Shown here: positions 44,764 to 57,434 of the stretch, piece after piece
How the letters are laid out: each line of letters begins with the position of its first letter
How positions within the stretch are numbered: the stretch's first letter is position 1
Assembly: GCA_027559495.1 (NCBI GenBank)
Contig: JAMXSV010000024.1
Span: 558,001 to 622,000 of the forward strand
Source of the DNA: Aurifilum marmelostoma
Lineage: Eukaryota > Ascomycota > Sordariomycetes > Diaporthales > Cryphonectriaceae
Length of the DNA stretch: 64,000 bases
Direction: 5' to 3'
The notes under the pieces: model-generated
Told to the model about the DNA's origin: nothing
Database searches by the model: none
Seen by the model: only the letters and a program-made list of their open reading frames with translations
Position numbers and translations under genes: made by a program

Positions 44764-47700
44764 ATGTCCTTCAAGGTCAAAGCTATCTACGAGTACGCCT
44801 CGCCCCACGAGGACGACCTTCAATTTGGCGTTGGTCAGATCATAACGGTCACGGATGAGGAGGACGAAGACTGGTATACCGGCGAGTATGTCGACGAGTC
44901 TGGCGCAAAGCAGGAGGGCATCTTTCCTCGGAACTTTGTCGAGAAGTATGAGCCTGTAGCTCCGCCGCGTCCCACCAGAGCGAGGCCAAAGAAGGAACAC
45001 GAGCCAGCTCCGGAAGAGCCCCCCGTCGTTCCCGATGAGCCTGTCTCGCCTCCTGTGCCCGCCCCGGCGGTTGACATCGAGCAGGTGAAGCCCAGCTCGC
45101 CACCACCTCCTCCAGTTGCCGAGCCCATAGTTCCGACCTCTCCGCCTGCGCCGAGACCAGCCGAGCCCGTGCTTCCGTCCTCACCACCTCGAGCTCCTGC
45201 GCAGCCGGTCCTTCCCCAGTCCCCCCCGCAGGCAGCACCCGTCAAGCGCGGACCGCCTCCTGTCTCGGAGAAGCCGGCTAGCAGCTCCTTCAAGGACCGC
45301 ATTGCTGCTTTCAACAAACCCGCTGCTCCGCCAATTGCGCCGTTCAAACCGAGTGGTCTCGGTGGTTCAGGCGGCAGCTCTTCGTTCATCAAGAAACCTT
45401 TTGTCGCTCCACCTCCCAAGGGGAATACCTACGTGCCTACACAGCGCAGTGCTCCCGTTGCCCCTGTGTATCGTCGAGAGGAGGACCCTGAGATCAGGGA
45501 GAGGGAGGCCGAAAACGTCGAAAATGCGCAGAAAGCAGGGCTGCTCCCATCGGAGCCGAAGGAGGGCGAAGAGGATCAGCCCAAGCCGATGAGTCTGAAG
45601 GAGCGCATGGCCTTGCTCCAGAAACAACAGCAAGAGCAGGCGCAGAGGCATGCAGAGGCTGCTGCCAAGAAGGAGAAGCCAAAGCGCCCTGCCAAGCCGA
45701 GAATGCACAGCCATGAACCCACCGAGGGCGCCGAAGAGGAGGTTGCCTCTCCTCCTGCTGCGCCTCTGATGGAGCGCAGAGACACCGGCGAGACTGGCGG
45801 TAGACCATCGCTCGACGAAGGCCATCCTCCCAGGATGCCTGCTCCACCCCGTCGCAAGCCGTCCAAAGACCCGGAGCCTAGAGATGGGAACGAAGCGGAC
45901 CTGTCCGGCGCAGGCGACACGACAGAGGACCAAGAAGAGCTTACGGAGCGCGATGATAGCGACGAAAAGCCACGGCGCCCATCTCGAGCGTCGATACCTG
46001 GACACCCCGCCGCGGTAGCAGAAGCAGGGGACGCGGAAGAGGAGGAAGCCGGCGAGGAGGAAGACGAGAGGGAGGACGAAGAGGAGGAGGAGGAGGAGGA
46101 CGAAGAAGCCAAGGAGTTCCGTCGCAAAGAAGAGCTTCGTGCGCGCATGGCTCGGCTTGGAGGAGGCATGGGAATGCCTGGCATGTTCGGCATGCCTATG
46201 CCTGGAGCTGCTCCGTCACTGCCGTCCAAGAAGAAGAAGGCCTCGTCCTCCGAGAAGCGTACGAGTGAGGATTCACACGATCTGCCTTCTCCACGCGCTG
46301 CTCCTCCGATTCCTATGATGATGCCCCTGCCTGGTATGGGTCGTCCCAAGCTACCAGAGGAAGAGCCAGCCCCTGCAGAGGAAGAAACAGCCGAGGACGA
46401 CGAACCTGCTCCGCGCAGTCCCCCAGCTGGTAAGACCATCATCGTCGTGGACATATATTCTGATCCTGATCCTAACACAATCTCAGTTCCTGCTGCGTCT
46501 ACTGGTGCGCCTCCCATTCCTGGCTCGCGTCCTGTGCCTCCGCCTATCCCCACTGAGTGTACGTATTCGACTTTTGATTTCTGGAGAATACTCTACTAAT
46601 TATCCGCAGCGCGACCCCCTCCTGCCACTCCTGGTCCCCCCAGTGAAGGCTCCGAGTCTGGTGATGAGGCTTCAGAGGTAGGCGAGCCTCTCGAGACACC
46701 CAGAGGCGAGGAGCCCCCTGCGACCCGCGCGCCGCCACCTCTGCCGCCCATCAGTGCCCCAGCACCCCCTGTGCCTACCTCTCCTCGAATGCCGACATCT
46801 CCCAAGTTTCATGACGAACAGGACATGCCAGTGTCGCCCACAAACAAGAGGGCTAGTCGGCCTCCGCCACCTGTCCCCGGAAGTGCTCCGGCACCTCCGA
46901 CGCAGACTCGGCCGCCTCCACCCCCTCCACCCGGTGGCCTGCCAAAGACATCCACAGCCGATGACCAAGTGGACGACGACAACGAAGAAGTCACAGAGTA
47001 TGAAGGGGACTACGATACCGATATCGCTTCCTCCGTTCCCCACAAAGATGCTTTGAAGGCTCACGAACGAGAGTCTAGCATCGACGACACATTCTCAGTG
47101 GCCTCTCCAAAGGACGCACCTCCTTCTCTTCCCCCTCCGATACCATCTGCCGCAGCCCCAAGAGCCCCTCCACCAGTGCCAAGCCAGCCTCCGCCGGACA
47201 GTCGCACAGATGCTCGGAAGTCTGTTGACGCTCCTCGCGGGGCCCCTCCTCCGCCACCACCGCCGACGAAGGAGGTCGAGCAGGACGATGACGACTATGA
47301 TCCCTACAACTATAATGCGACGTCAGCCAGACCAAGTGTGATGCCAGGTTTCTCCCCCGCCTGCACCTCCTCCTCCGGCTCGTCCTGCAGACGATGCATA
47401 TACCGCTGGCGAGACGTCGCAGCAGGGTTTCTCGGAGCAGAGAGGTTCACCTGCGGCTTCAGCTAGTCGTCCGCAGGCCCCACACCGCGCCTCTCTAGAT
47501 GTTCGTGCCGGCCGTCGATCAATGGATATGCTCGGCCGGCCATCTATGGAGTCTGGGTTCGTTGCCAATGACGTTGACCTGGCCCCTCAATCGGGATGGT
47601 GGATGCAGCCCAAGGGACTGCCGCCTCAGTTGCAGGGCCGCAAAGATATCTTCTACGAGTCGGAGGAATCTCAGTCAACGCAGCGCGGCGTCAAGACGAC

Positions 47701-48328
47701 TGTGACGCGCGACATCTATGTCCTGTTCCAAGACTACTCTCAGACAGTCATCACGGTGCGCTTCGATCCTCAGGATGCGAATGATGTGCACCTGGAGCAA
47801 CGCCACGAAGGTCCACCCCGCAGCCTGCGCCAGGATCAGCTGGAGGAATCTTATGAGCGCTTTGGCCGGCCCATCTCTGATGCAGTCACCGGGAAGAAGG
47901 ATACCATCGTTGGGGACGGGACGCCACAAGGCCTCGTTCTAGAGCTGCTCAAGCCACTGAAGGACGCTCTCCTGCCCGTCGGTACTCGCGCTTACGGTGC
48001 ACTTGTCTACTCCAACCTGGCCAATGCGAGCACCACACAAACCGATCAGATTCGCGCTGGCGACATCATCAGCATCCGGAATGCCAAGTTCCAAGGCAAG
48101 CACGGGCCCATGCACGCGAAGTACAGCGTGGAAGTAGGCAAGCCGGACCACGTGGGTGTCGTTGCAGAGTGGGACGGTACCAAGAAGAAGGTCCGTGCCT
48201 GGGAGCAGGGGCGCGAGAGCAAGAAGGTCAAGATCGAAAGCTTCAAGCTGGATGATCTCCGCAGCGGCGAGGTCAAGATCTGGCGCATCATGCCGCGCAG
48301 CTGGGTTGGCTGGGAGGGCCAGAACTAG
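44764..48328 (+). CDS. bbc1: BBC1/Mti1-like SH3 protein of actin patches (one frame break)
   Basis: Exons 44764-46429, 46487-46558 and 46610-48328; 1,151 residues after removing one base, close to yeast Bbc1 (about 1,157). The N-terminal SH3 (residues 1-65) shows VKAIYEYASPHEDDLQFGVG, EDWYTGEY and GIFPRNFVEKYE. The middle is disordered: proline-rich repeats, Lys/Glu coiled segments and a long acidic run. The C-terminal 270 residues (QSGWWMQPKGLPPQLQGRKD to GWEGQN) form the conserved folded domain of Bbc1. In yeast Bbc1 binds Las17/WASP and myosin-I and restrains actin assembly at endocytic sites. The frame breaks by +1 at CCCCC 47354-47358: RPSVMPGFS must continue as PPAPPPPARPADDAYTAGE. A 57-bp stop-free intron at 46430-46486 could be retained without loss of frame. 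Confidence 0.88.
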
Positions 48329-51300
48329 GAACTTGGCCAGCCGTCTATGCCAATGAGATGTACAGGAAAATGGTGTCCTGGGTGCATCGGCAGCTCCCGC
48401 GAGAGCCCACAATCGTCCGCTCAGTCGAGTAGGAGCCAATACGACAATGACAATGCTCGCGATAGCCGAGGAGGAAGTGCAAGTCCGCGGAGAAGTCCGC
48501 AGAAGAGCCCGAATCGAGGGGCTTGGTTCTAGTGCTGCTTTGCTGGACGTGGCATGGGCTGCCGGTGGTACGGAGGTCACAAAGGAAGTTGAAGCCGGGA
48601 AGTGAGCCTAAGGTGAGGGTCCAGAAGGCTAAGGCAGCCCATGAGCTGTAGTCATCGGGACTGTCCTTGTCTAGGGCCTAATATGGTTGTTGTTGGTCGT
48701 ACTGCGCAGCAGCACCCAAACAAGCATTGCACACTTGAGAAGAGCTGTGGCCAGATCACCCACTCGTTTTCTGTGTTGCTCCCTTCAGTGTTACCTGCAT
48801 CAGTCATTTCGAGTCTTAGTTTATTCATCACTGCAGGACAATTTGAAGGTTGAATTAGTTGAGTCCATCTATGTGGCCTCGAGTGGCATACTTCCCTGGC
48901 AGTCAAGCTGATCCAGGGCCACATGTTACATAGCCTTACTTGTTATTTATTGCCATTTGTACTTGCATCGCCACTCTACACCTACAGTCGATATCTTAAT
49001 GCTAGCCTCCACTTGATATTCCAGAGTACAAAGTACTATGACCAGTTGAATGTCCTCTTCTAGGCTGTGACAATAAGGTCCATGTTTGTCACTTGGTTTG
49101 TGAGGAACGTCCCCGGGTCGCCATTGACACCAGAGTCTAAGAGCAGAATCTGAGAAAACTGAGACGAAAAGGCCACCTGAACTTGCAACCCGCAAGATCA
49201 ATCACACCAGCTAAATATTTAATCACCAGCAAGGGAGAGTTTTCCGTGGTAATTAATTAGTCAATCAAGAGTGCGTCCTTGTCTCAGTCATCTAATTATC
49301 AGTGAAAGCTAGGGCTATAATGAGCATACACAAGTGACATTGGATGGGCTACACTGAGAACAATCAAGAATGCGCAAGTCTCAGAGAAAGGATACTTGCC
49401 CTGATCCAAGTTGTATGCTCGGGAAATATTGATTATATATCTTGCCTTTTTCCACCTTTGCCAAAGTGCAAGGTGATGATGCCAACGGGTAATTATCAAG
49501 TGAAGTAACAGTTATCAGGTAACAGCGCACATCACAGCTTGAGCAAGGGAAACGCTGAGACCCATAGATAGACAGTCTGTCCTTTTTTTTCTCTCCCTTT
49601 CTTTCTTTCTTGTTTCCTTTCTCCAAGCTCAAGTGTTGAACGAAGAATAAGATCCAGCTCAGCTGTGTTTCCTTGTCGAAGTACGGGAAGAGGCGCCCAC
49701 GTAGATGCATGACCTCTAAACATATATCTGGGCCAGGCTGTTGAGGACAATGCCATGGCAGGACCAATACTGTCACTATCGTTCGTGCAACCCGTTAATT
49801 AGCTAGACAATGCTGATCACAGCACAGCCTCTCACCCCCTCTTATTTTCCCCCCAATTACTTGTGCGGTCGATCTAGTCAAGTTGTGCATTCATTATCCT
49901 CTCACCTGCATATGAACACACTACCGAGGCAGCATCACCATCAGCACCCAAGGCGCAGCAGGGCCACGATGCTGAGCCTAGCGCGAGAGCACAGCAGCGA
50001 CCTTCTCACCCCCTCTACCAATGACGGTGAGCAAAGAGTAGAGAAAGTACAGCAAGTACCCCCTCCCGTCTCCCGATTCGATCACCCGCACCACATCCCG
50101 TTGAGGCACGACGTACCCACGGGGCAGGCAGGTATCACAGCTGTCGTCATCAGCAGGAAGATCGCAGCGTCAGACAGCAACACAACAACGACACACGCAC
50201 AAACGGACTAACGAACGCATGGTCGGAGAGGAGGGTCCCAGCAGAGACAGGTCGACGATCTCTCCCTCGGGATGGTCTCGGTTCTACAAAAAAGAACGTC
50301 TAAATAAGGCCCTTTGGAAGGAGGTCAGGTGTTCATGTTTGCTTCTGTTGTGTCATGATGGTACGGCTTTCACTAGAGCAGTCCGTCGGGCCGTCCGCTA
50401 TTTTTCGTCTCTCAGCAGATTTCCCTGCTGCAGCAATGATTAGAAGGAGGAAGAGGAGGACTGGATCAGCACTCTGACGTCGTGGAACGTGGTGTTCTAG
50501 AACACCTTGCTACCCTCCGTCTTTCCGCCCTGTCGGAGAACCTTCAAACGTGTGGCACGGCATAGAATGCAACAACATACGGACTTGACATTGGGCGGGT
50601 GAAGTGGAGAGGAGCAGTGTGGCTGGCTGCCTGCGCTGCTAGCTCGACGTTGGGAGGAGGATTGGCTACACGAGAAGGGGTGCGCATGACTCCCTCGGAT
50701 ATTCCAAGGCCTTCAGAGTAGATCACCAATACTTGATGTCGATCTCTCTTCTTATTGCAACGGAAGTAGATGGGATACTACCACTTTACTCGGGGTCAGA
50801 TGCAGCATGGTCGTCACACCATCAACGGGAAATTTTGGCCCATGAGCAGTGCGATGGACAAGTTGGTCCGGAGCTCGGGCATAGGGTGGTCAAAAGTTGC
50901 AGCAGATCTGCCCGCGCCATCACATGGCCCCCCGGACGGAGCGAGCCCAATGGCCCAACGGCACGAGAATTGAGAGACGAAGGAAGAAAAGTGTTCATCT
51001 ATCCCTGACCATCCAGAGCTCGCTTTTCTGGCTTCGTCTGTCATTCGCGAGTAGACAAGAAAAAGGACTTAAGAAGGAGAGAGATCCAGATAGTGTGTGG
51101 ACCTAGACCGATCTATGAAAGTATCGCCTACAGAGCCGTGGCAAGCCGGGTTTTAACGATAGATAGTCCACAAAGTACATACTTTCTCTTTTGATAGTGA
51201 GCCAATAGACGAAGCACAGGTCGCGCCATCAGGAAATGGCAAGTGGAAAAACAGTTTTGGGCTCTCCTCCCACCCTCCTCCTTCTCTTCACCCGCGGACG

Positions 51301-51681
51301 AGCAGGAGGTCGTTCCGCGGCGTCGCATCGCCTGCATACACACACACAACACATGGGCCGGGGGTTCCTTGGCCGCGAGTTTGGGCCACCCTATGAGGAC
51401 ATGCCACAACTCAAGAATCTCTCTCGATGTGCCGCGACCGGGAGGGTGCAGGCGGGGGATGCGGCGACAAGGGCCTGACTGCACACCAACTTGCATACAG
51501 CACATGCATGCATACATGCATGGCGGGATACTATATACCACGATGAGATGGGAAGAGGTGAACGTTTGGTCGTCCTTCTGATGCGCACGTTGCTGTCTCA
51601 CTGTGAGACCGTGCTGCAGGCGAGAGATCCGAAAGGAGGGGAAACCTGCAGGACAAAGTTGACAGCAAAGCATGTGGATTT

Positions 51682-51708
51682 CCCCTCCCCTCCCCTCCCC
51701 TCCCTCCC
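51682..51708 (-). promoter_or_regulatory. Putative G-quadruplex motif
   Basis: Six C runs of 3-4 bases, each separated by a single T on the plus strand, give G4-T-like spacing on the minus strand with single-base loops, among the most stable predicted quadruplex types. No gene is within 3 kb. Confidence 0.45.
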
Positions 51709-52285
51709 AATGCAGCGAGCGAATCGTCTGGGGCGGGAGGAGGTGTGTCTTATTTTTTTTTTTCGAAAGAAGATCGCCGTCGGCTTCGTTGGTGTGGACC
51801 ACTAAGAAACTATTGGTGCTTCTCCCACCAGGGGGGGTTTAAAAAAAAAAAAAAAAGAGAAGAAACAAGGTACCCACAGCCCCAATGAACAAGTCAGTGA
51901 TCAGCCTTCTCCGCATGCAAGAGATATGAGGAAGAGTATAGCGCCGAGAGTCGCTCCATCGTCGCAGACCCGAGCCATTCAGCAATGGTGCCGAGGCGCT
52001 CTGGGCCGGCCTGGCTGACCACCTTTCGCCCCTGCCGAGCCCTCGGTGCTGATAAGTGCCTGATGGGATGGTAATCAGGCAGGCAAGGGCAGGCGTCGAT
52101 ACGGCAGCGTACTTGTGGTCCATTCCCGTGGTGAAGGACTTCCGATACGGTGCGACGTGGGATCTCTAGAGAGAGGTGTCACTTTTTTTTCATTCTCATG
52201 ACCATGGTGAAGACCAATGAGTCGGTGTTTTGAATATTACTGGCCAAACTAGACGGATAGGAAGGGGAAAAGTTGGGCATCGATC

Positions 52286-52350
52286 AGCACACACGCGCGC
52301 GCACACACACACACGCACACATACACACACGAGCACACACATGCACGCGC
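52286..52350. repeat. CA/CG-type dinucleotide microsatellite
   Basis: About 65 bp of alternating purine/pyrimidine sequence (CA units with CG interruptions), of the kind able to adopt Z-DNA. It accounts for a Cys/Val-rich spurious ORF on the minus strand. Confidence 0.9.
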
Positions 52351-53201
52351 TGCAGTGCAAGTGGGCACTGCAGGTACCCCAGGAAAATTGTGGGCAGTAG
52401 TGACGAAGCGATGAACACAAGAGGTAGGAAGAATCATGACAACAGAACAAGCAAGGGAAGCAAAAAAGTGCATGCGGCGTTGCGTAACCCTAGCGGACTT
52501 TTTGTTTACGAGACACTGAAACCCCCATCTCAAGGTCGATCGATCCCTCGACGTCACCCCTGAACGGGGAGCTGAAGCTACCACCAGGAGCGGGAGACGA
52601 GATTGGAAAAAGAAACGAAGAAAGATGAGGACGTCATTGTACTTTGCTAAGACCGCCGGGGGATATTGCATTCGCGCCTCGGCTTGCCTGAGATAGAGGC
52701 TGGTGGCGGCAGCATCGTCGTAGCGTCCGCTCGCCTGCCGAGGGTGTGCTGCAGCAGCATGAGATGGTGTTTGTAAGTGACGGCAGCTCGGACGCACGAA
52801 GGCTCGTCGTCCAAATGATGCCGCCTTTACGCACGAGAGCTGACCGGAACTACTGTGGTCCGCGCACGACGTCGAGACTTGTGTCTTCCTCGAGATTAGC
52901 CTCACGGAGTCTATTCACACAGCAGGCAGACGACGGTAGGTCGTCGTGGTCGTGACGGGAATGAGTATTATTACCTTGCACAGGAATTTCAGAATAGACG
53001 CTAACTTTCTTTTCGAATCTGCTCAATGCAATCTGACCCCTCCAGGCGGCGGATGCCACACGAGACAATAGACTGTCCAATACAAGAGAAGGATGGACAT
53101 GTCGTGCGACATGTCGTCAACCATTAATTCTTTGCATCTCGATGCCAATGGCACTCAGGAGACTTCTTGTGTGGTCTGGGATGCGACAAAACGTTGCATA
53201 C

Positions 53202-53214
53202 GGGGGGGGGGGGG
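53202..53214 (+). repeat. Poly(G) tract, 13 bp
   Basis: Uninterrupted G run in the gene-poor interval, one of six C/G tracts of 12-13 bp. Confidence 0.9.
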
Positions 53215-55035
53215 AGAAAGCAACACCACTAAAGGACTTCAGGTGTGGCTAGCGCTATAATAGCCACGGCGCTGTCTTGAGGAGATGCACTGTACAGGGT
53301 AGTGATGTAGTAAAATGGTGGTACTTTACTATAGTCATATGTAGAGGTCGAGAAAGATGGTGTGTGTGTGGGAGCATTCAGAGGCTTGTTGGGTTGACCC
53401 TGGCCTGTTCAGCTCGGGCTCTACTGCTGTACTCTCTGTATGACGGCCTTTCCATCTGCAATGTATTGGAGTCAGTGGCTGGAATAATCAGTTCTGCATA
53501 CCAGATTCTCGAGCTGCCTGCATGTTTCTGCGGAATAAGTCGGGATCTGCAAGATAGGGTAGTGAGTAAATACTCCCGCCTTCTTTACTGTTTCTTTCCT
53601 CTTCGAAATCAGGCAAAAGAAAACAAGAGAGAGACACAAGGAATAGACAGGAAGCTACTAGCAAAAGAAAAGGCTAAAAAAGGTACTACTGTATGGCATG
53701 TACAAGTCACACCACTACCAAGCCGTGGTGGAGTGATGGGACACCATGGCCTGGACGTTCTGAACCCAGAGTGGCCTGTCGGTATGTCACTAACACGTTT
53801 TGCTGGCATCCTGCGCTGCAGCCCCCCCACCAAACCTGTCAACGCTGCTGCTAACACCTGCTTGACCTGGTTACAGTCCCCTTCAGACTGTTCCTCGCTG
53901 ACTCGCTCAACCAGGCTGTCTGTCCTGCATGACCCTTTCCAGCCTTCCATTCCAACCATCCCGCACTAATTGTAATTCCCACCCTCCTCCCCCCTCCTAT
54001 TCTTTTGCCCTACCGGCGCCATGGGACGTACGTGAGCTGATTTCTCGACCCCTCCCTCGCCCACTGCCTGATACAGTAAATAATCTCTCAGCCACTCGCC
54101 GGGCTCAGAAGGACAGGGAAGAAAGATTGTCAGCAGCCTTCAAGGCACGATGCTGAGTTAACACCCCCTCAGACTATTGCCTTACTACTCCAGACTTCGG
54201 CGGTCCCACTCAGGGTCAGCTTGGGGTTCTGTTTGTTCCTCGGATGCCGCCGGGGATTCCGCGGACAAACCACAACCATTCAGGACAAGAAGGCGTACGT
54301 CGGAGTTGGGCAGAGCCCATCCTTCCTCCTTCTCGTTCCTGCTGGTATGAGATGTTTCGATCATTGGTCGATCTGCAGGCAGGAGGAGGTGTTGGTTGTT
54401 GTTGATGATATTGCTGCCACTGCTCCCGACTTCAGGCTCTGCTGGCCTCTCAGACTTGTACGCAAGGCTCTCCGTCTAAACACGGCGATCACTGTTTCTA
54501 TTCACCAGACCAGTCATCTGCTGTAACCAGCAGGGTTGCATCCGAGGATGTGCTGTGACAAAGCCCGGAGTACGTGCAGCGGCTGACTTGTCAGCGATCT
54601 CCCCACCGCATGTGCGTGGATCCGGGACGATGTGCCGTCGAGAAAGGGAGTCAGTCACAGCAACTCATACACCGATGGGCAAGCAGCAGGAATGTCGTCC
54701 TTTGTACGGCAGGAAAACCGCCCGGTAATCTAGCAATCACGTTGTCGTACTGAACTATCCAATCCAGCTTGCACAATTAATCAATGCACTCTACTGAATG
54801 GTGGGGAATCGAGAAAAGAAAATCACATGTTGCAGGGAATCAAAGGTGCTCCCTCTGGACAGAAGATCTTCATGGGCAGGGAGCCGGCCAGTGAATACTA
54901 TTCCGTAGCCGCCCGATCACACATACTGTACAGGCCCCCTTGTCAAAAAGAAAAAGAAGGAAGGAAAAAAAAACATCTTCTCTTACAAGGGCTTCTTTGG
55001 TTCCGTCGGCCACACTACACCGGGAAGCCTGTAAA

Positions 55036-55048
55036 CCCCCCCCCCCCC
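55036..55048 (+). repeat. Poly(C) tract, 13 bp
   Basis: Uninterrupted C run about 0.9 kb upstream of the next gene, one of six C/G tracts of 12-13 bp. Confidence 0.9.
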
Positions 55049-55983
55049 GAGGCCACCCGTCACCTCGCAGCTCGCTTGGAGGTCTGGCGAGCCTGCCATC
55101 GGCGGCCAGCGCTGCCATTGGGATACCACCCACACCTCGTTGGTCGGTCTCGGCCCTTGAAGGTCACCTAGCTATCTCAGTTGTACTTGCACAACACGAA
55201 GTAATCATGTACCAAAGTACACTTTTTCTTCCCCCCCTTCGTGGCTTGATCGCTTGCTCATACGCGAGACAAGATTATACTACTGATCTTGGTGTAATGC
55301 AGGGCTGGGCGCTTCTCTTCTATATCACCTCCCCACACACACATATATCCTGACTTCCGATGCCATCCATCTTCTTCATCCTCCTTCTTTTTACAACCCC
55401 ACGTACCTGTCAAACATCAACTTCACACGAAACATGTAACCCAGCAAGGCCCGTTCTTCACATTCCGTCAACCACAGCCTGTCACTGACACGAGCTCCAC
55501 CACCCGCCCCAAGCCTCGTCCTCCAGGAAACCAAAAGTCTATTCCCCCTGACGAGCCTACACGTCTGCCTCACCTGAAGTCCCCGGGGGCCACCCAAGCT
55601 ACCGTATCGACATCCAACGACCCTACACAGCCCCAAGGTCTACGTCTTGCAGCCTTCCCACCCTCGCCCCATAAATACTCCCCCACCACTTGTTCCTTCG
55701 TGTCTGCCTGCCTGCCTCTGCTGCTGCCACTGCTACTGCCGCAACGCCGCCCGAGAGCACAGCTGTAAGTAAGGCAGCGCAATACACACCCACGCACCCA
55801 GGTGTCATAATAGGGTCTTGCACCCGCGCTTATTCCACACTTTAATCAAGTCGTCACGAGCTTCGATCATCCGTGGAAGCCCTGATAACAGAAAACCTTT
55901 TGACACCTTTGCTTTCCTCTCTATTTCCTCCCTTAGATCTTTGTGTTGTCTTGTTTTGCAACGCAAGACGCTCTTCCACCACA

Positions 55984-57434
55984 ATGCCTTCCATATCAAA
56001 TCAATATCACCAGTGGGATGCCGACAGTCGAGAAAATGAGTCCATGAGGGGGCCAGCAGCTTCATCAACGTCCTGCTCCGTCGAGTACGGCAAGCCTTAC
56101 GTACAGTACATCGAGTGCGACGAGGACATATCCCCGAGCACGGCAACAGTCCCGCGCTCCTCGGTGGAAACCTACGCATCCACAGACTCCTCAGGCGAGG
56201 ACGAGGACGAGGACGAACAAGACCTCTGTCTACGACGGGAGGGAGAGCTGGCCAGGGACCGCAACGACTACGACTACATCCCACCATTACCATCCTACAA
56301 CCACGAGATCTCCGAGCCCAACGTCCGGGCCTCCACCCCCAGGGAGTTTGCCCAGTACTACCCCAGCATGGACCGCCTCTCGATCCGCCACGACGACTTC
56401 ACCGCCGACGGCAACATGAACCTGCGCGTGGAGACGATGGCCGCCCCCAGCCGGCGCAGCCACAGCGGCAGGAGGGTGGCCACGCAGCTCTTCCACCTGC
56501 GCATGTACGACCTGGCCAAGCGCGAGTTCTCCCTGCGCCGGTACTGCCGCGACTCGGGCCGCGAGGTGTGCTGCTCGAAGCGCAGGGAGGACCACGAGAA
56601 CAACGGCCGCCCCACGCTGCAGCGGTCCATGTCGACGGCCATGAAGAGCCTGGCCAAGCCGCACCACCACGTGCGCCGGCACAACTCGAGCGGGGGTCGT
56701 CGCCGGGCGAGAAACAGCGCCCGGCCACCTCGCACTCGGACACGAGCGTCGACGCGGGCAGCGTTTCGTCGTGGTCCTCCGGGGGCGATCACCACCACCA
56801 CCACCACAGGCAGGGCCAGCACCGCGCCAGCAACGCCATCAAGCTCGAGTTCAGCAACTATGCGCGCGTCGACGTGGAGCGCAAGGGGTCCAACAAGAAG
56901 AACACGCGCTACGAGTTCGGCTGGTGGGGTCACAAGTATGCGTGGAAGCGCGTGGTCGAGAAGCACCTCGAGGGCGTCGTCTCGTTCCACCTCATCCGCG
57001 ACGGCCAGCCGAACCCTGTGGCTCATATCAGGCCTGAGACACGCTCGCCAAACCAGGTCGAGGATGACGAGAGGGCGGGCGGCTGGGTCCCGCCCTGTTC
57101 CATGTGGATCAACGACCATGGGGTTCTGGATGCTGCCACTGATGTTGCCGAGTAAGTCTTTGTATTCTCTCCTCTCACAGTAATGTTACTGGATCATCGC
57201 TAACGGCATTCATCAAGTGTCATCATGGCAAGTGGTCTCGTGGCCCTCGTCGACGACTGCATCAGGGAGCGCTGGCAGACCAAGAAGCCCTCTCGCCTGA
57301 TCCCCGTCCTGGGCGACACGGACTCTACCGGGCCCCGCGCCTTCATGCATCGCGTCTTCACCCAGCGCAGGGCGTCGGGCGAGCATCGTCACCATAGCCC
57401 ACTCCGACAGACCAGCCCTATTCCGGCTTTCTAA
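55984..57434 (+). CDS. Conserved fungal protein of unknown function (one frame break)
   Basis: Exons 55984-57151 and 57218-57434; about 460 residues once the frame is corrected at GGGGG 56692-56696, where one G is missing (or two are extra). I recognise the pattern from Pezizomycotina hypothetical proteins but know no function. Conserved blocks: ATQLFHLRMYDLAKREFSLR then RRYCRDSGREVC, later KLEFSNYARVDVERKG, RYEFGWWGHKYAWKR, HLIRD...AHIRPE, GGWVPPCSMWI and, across the splice, DVADVIMASGLVALVDDCIR. The first 130 residues are acidic and disordered (SSGEDEDEDEQD). No membrane segment or signal peptide. ATG at 55984 (MPSISNQYHQW) is chosen; the frame is open further upstream but that part looks like leader. 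The 3' end is supported by an Arg-rich tail and stop at 57432. Confidence 0.8.

Larger units (their letters stand above)
48329..55983. other. 7.65-kb gene-poor interval
   Basis: The longest gap in the window. No ORF here has family motifs, a signal peptide with matching exon, or sustained codon bias. It holds a (CA/CG)n microsatellite (52286-52350), G13 (53202-53214), C13 (55036-55048), a C-run quadruplex motif (51682-51708), A16 (51841-51856) and single copies of TGTACARRGTAGT-like motifs at 49025 and 53291. The right part may be the extended promoter and leader of the conserved gene that follows. A long non-coding transcript is possible but not shown. Confidence 0.55.

Noticed and set aside
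51128..51802. 224-codon minus-strand ORF in the gene-poor interval
   Set aside because: No codon bias or motif, and it runs through low-complexity tracts.
52196..52905. Cys/Val-rich minus-strand ORFs resembling a cysteine-rich protein
   Set aside because: The Cys-Val alternation comes from the CA/CG microsatellite; no signal peptide with a credible mature domain.
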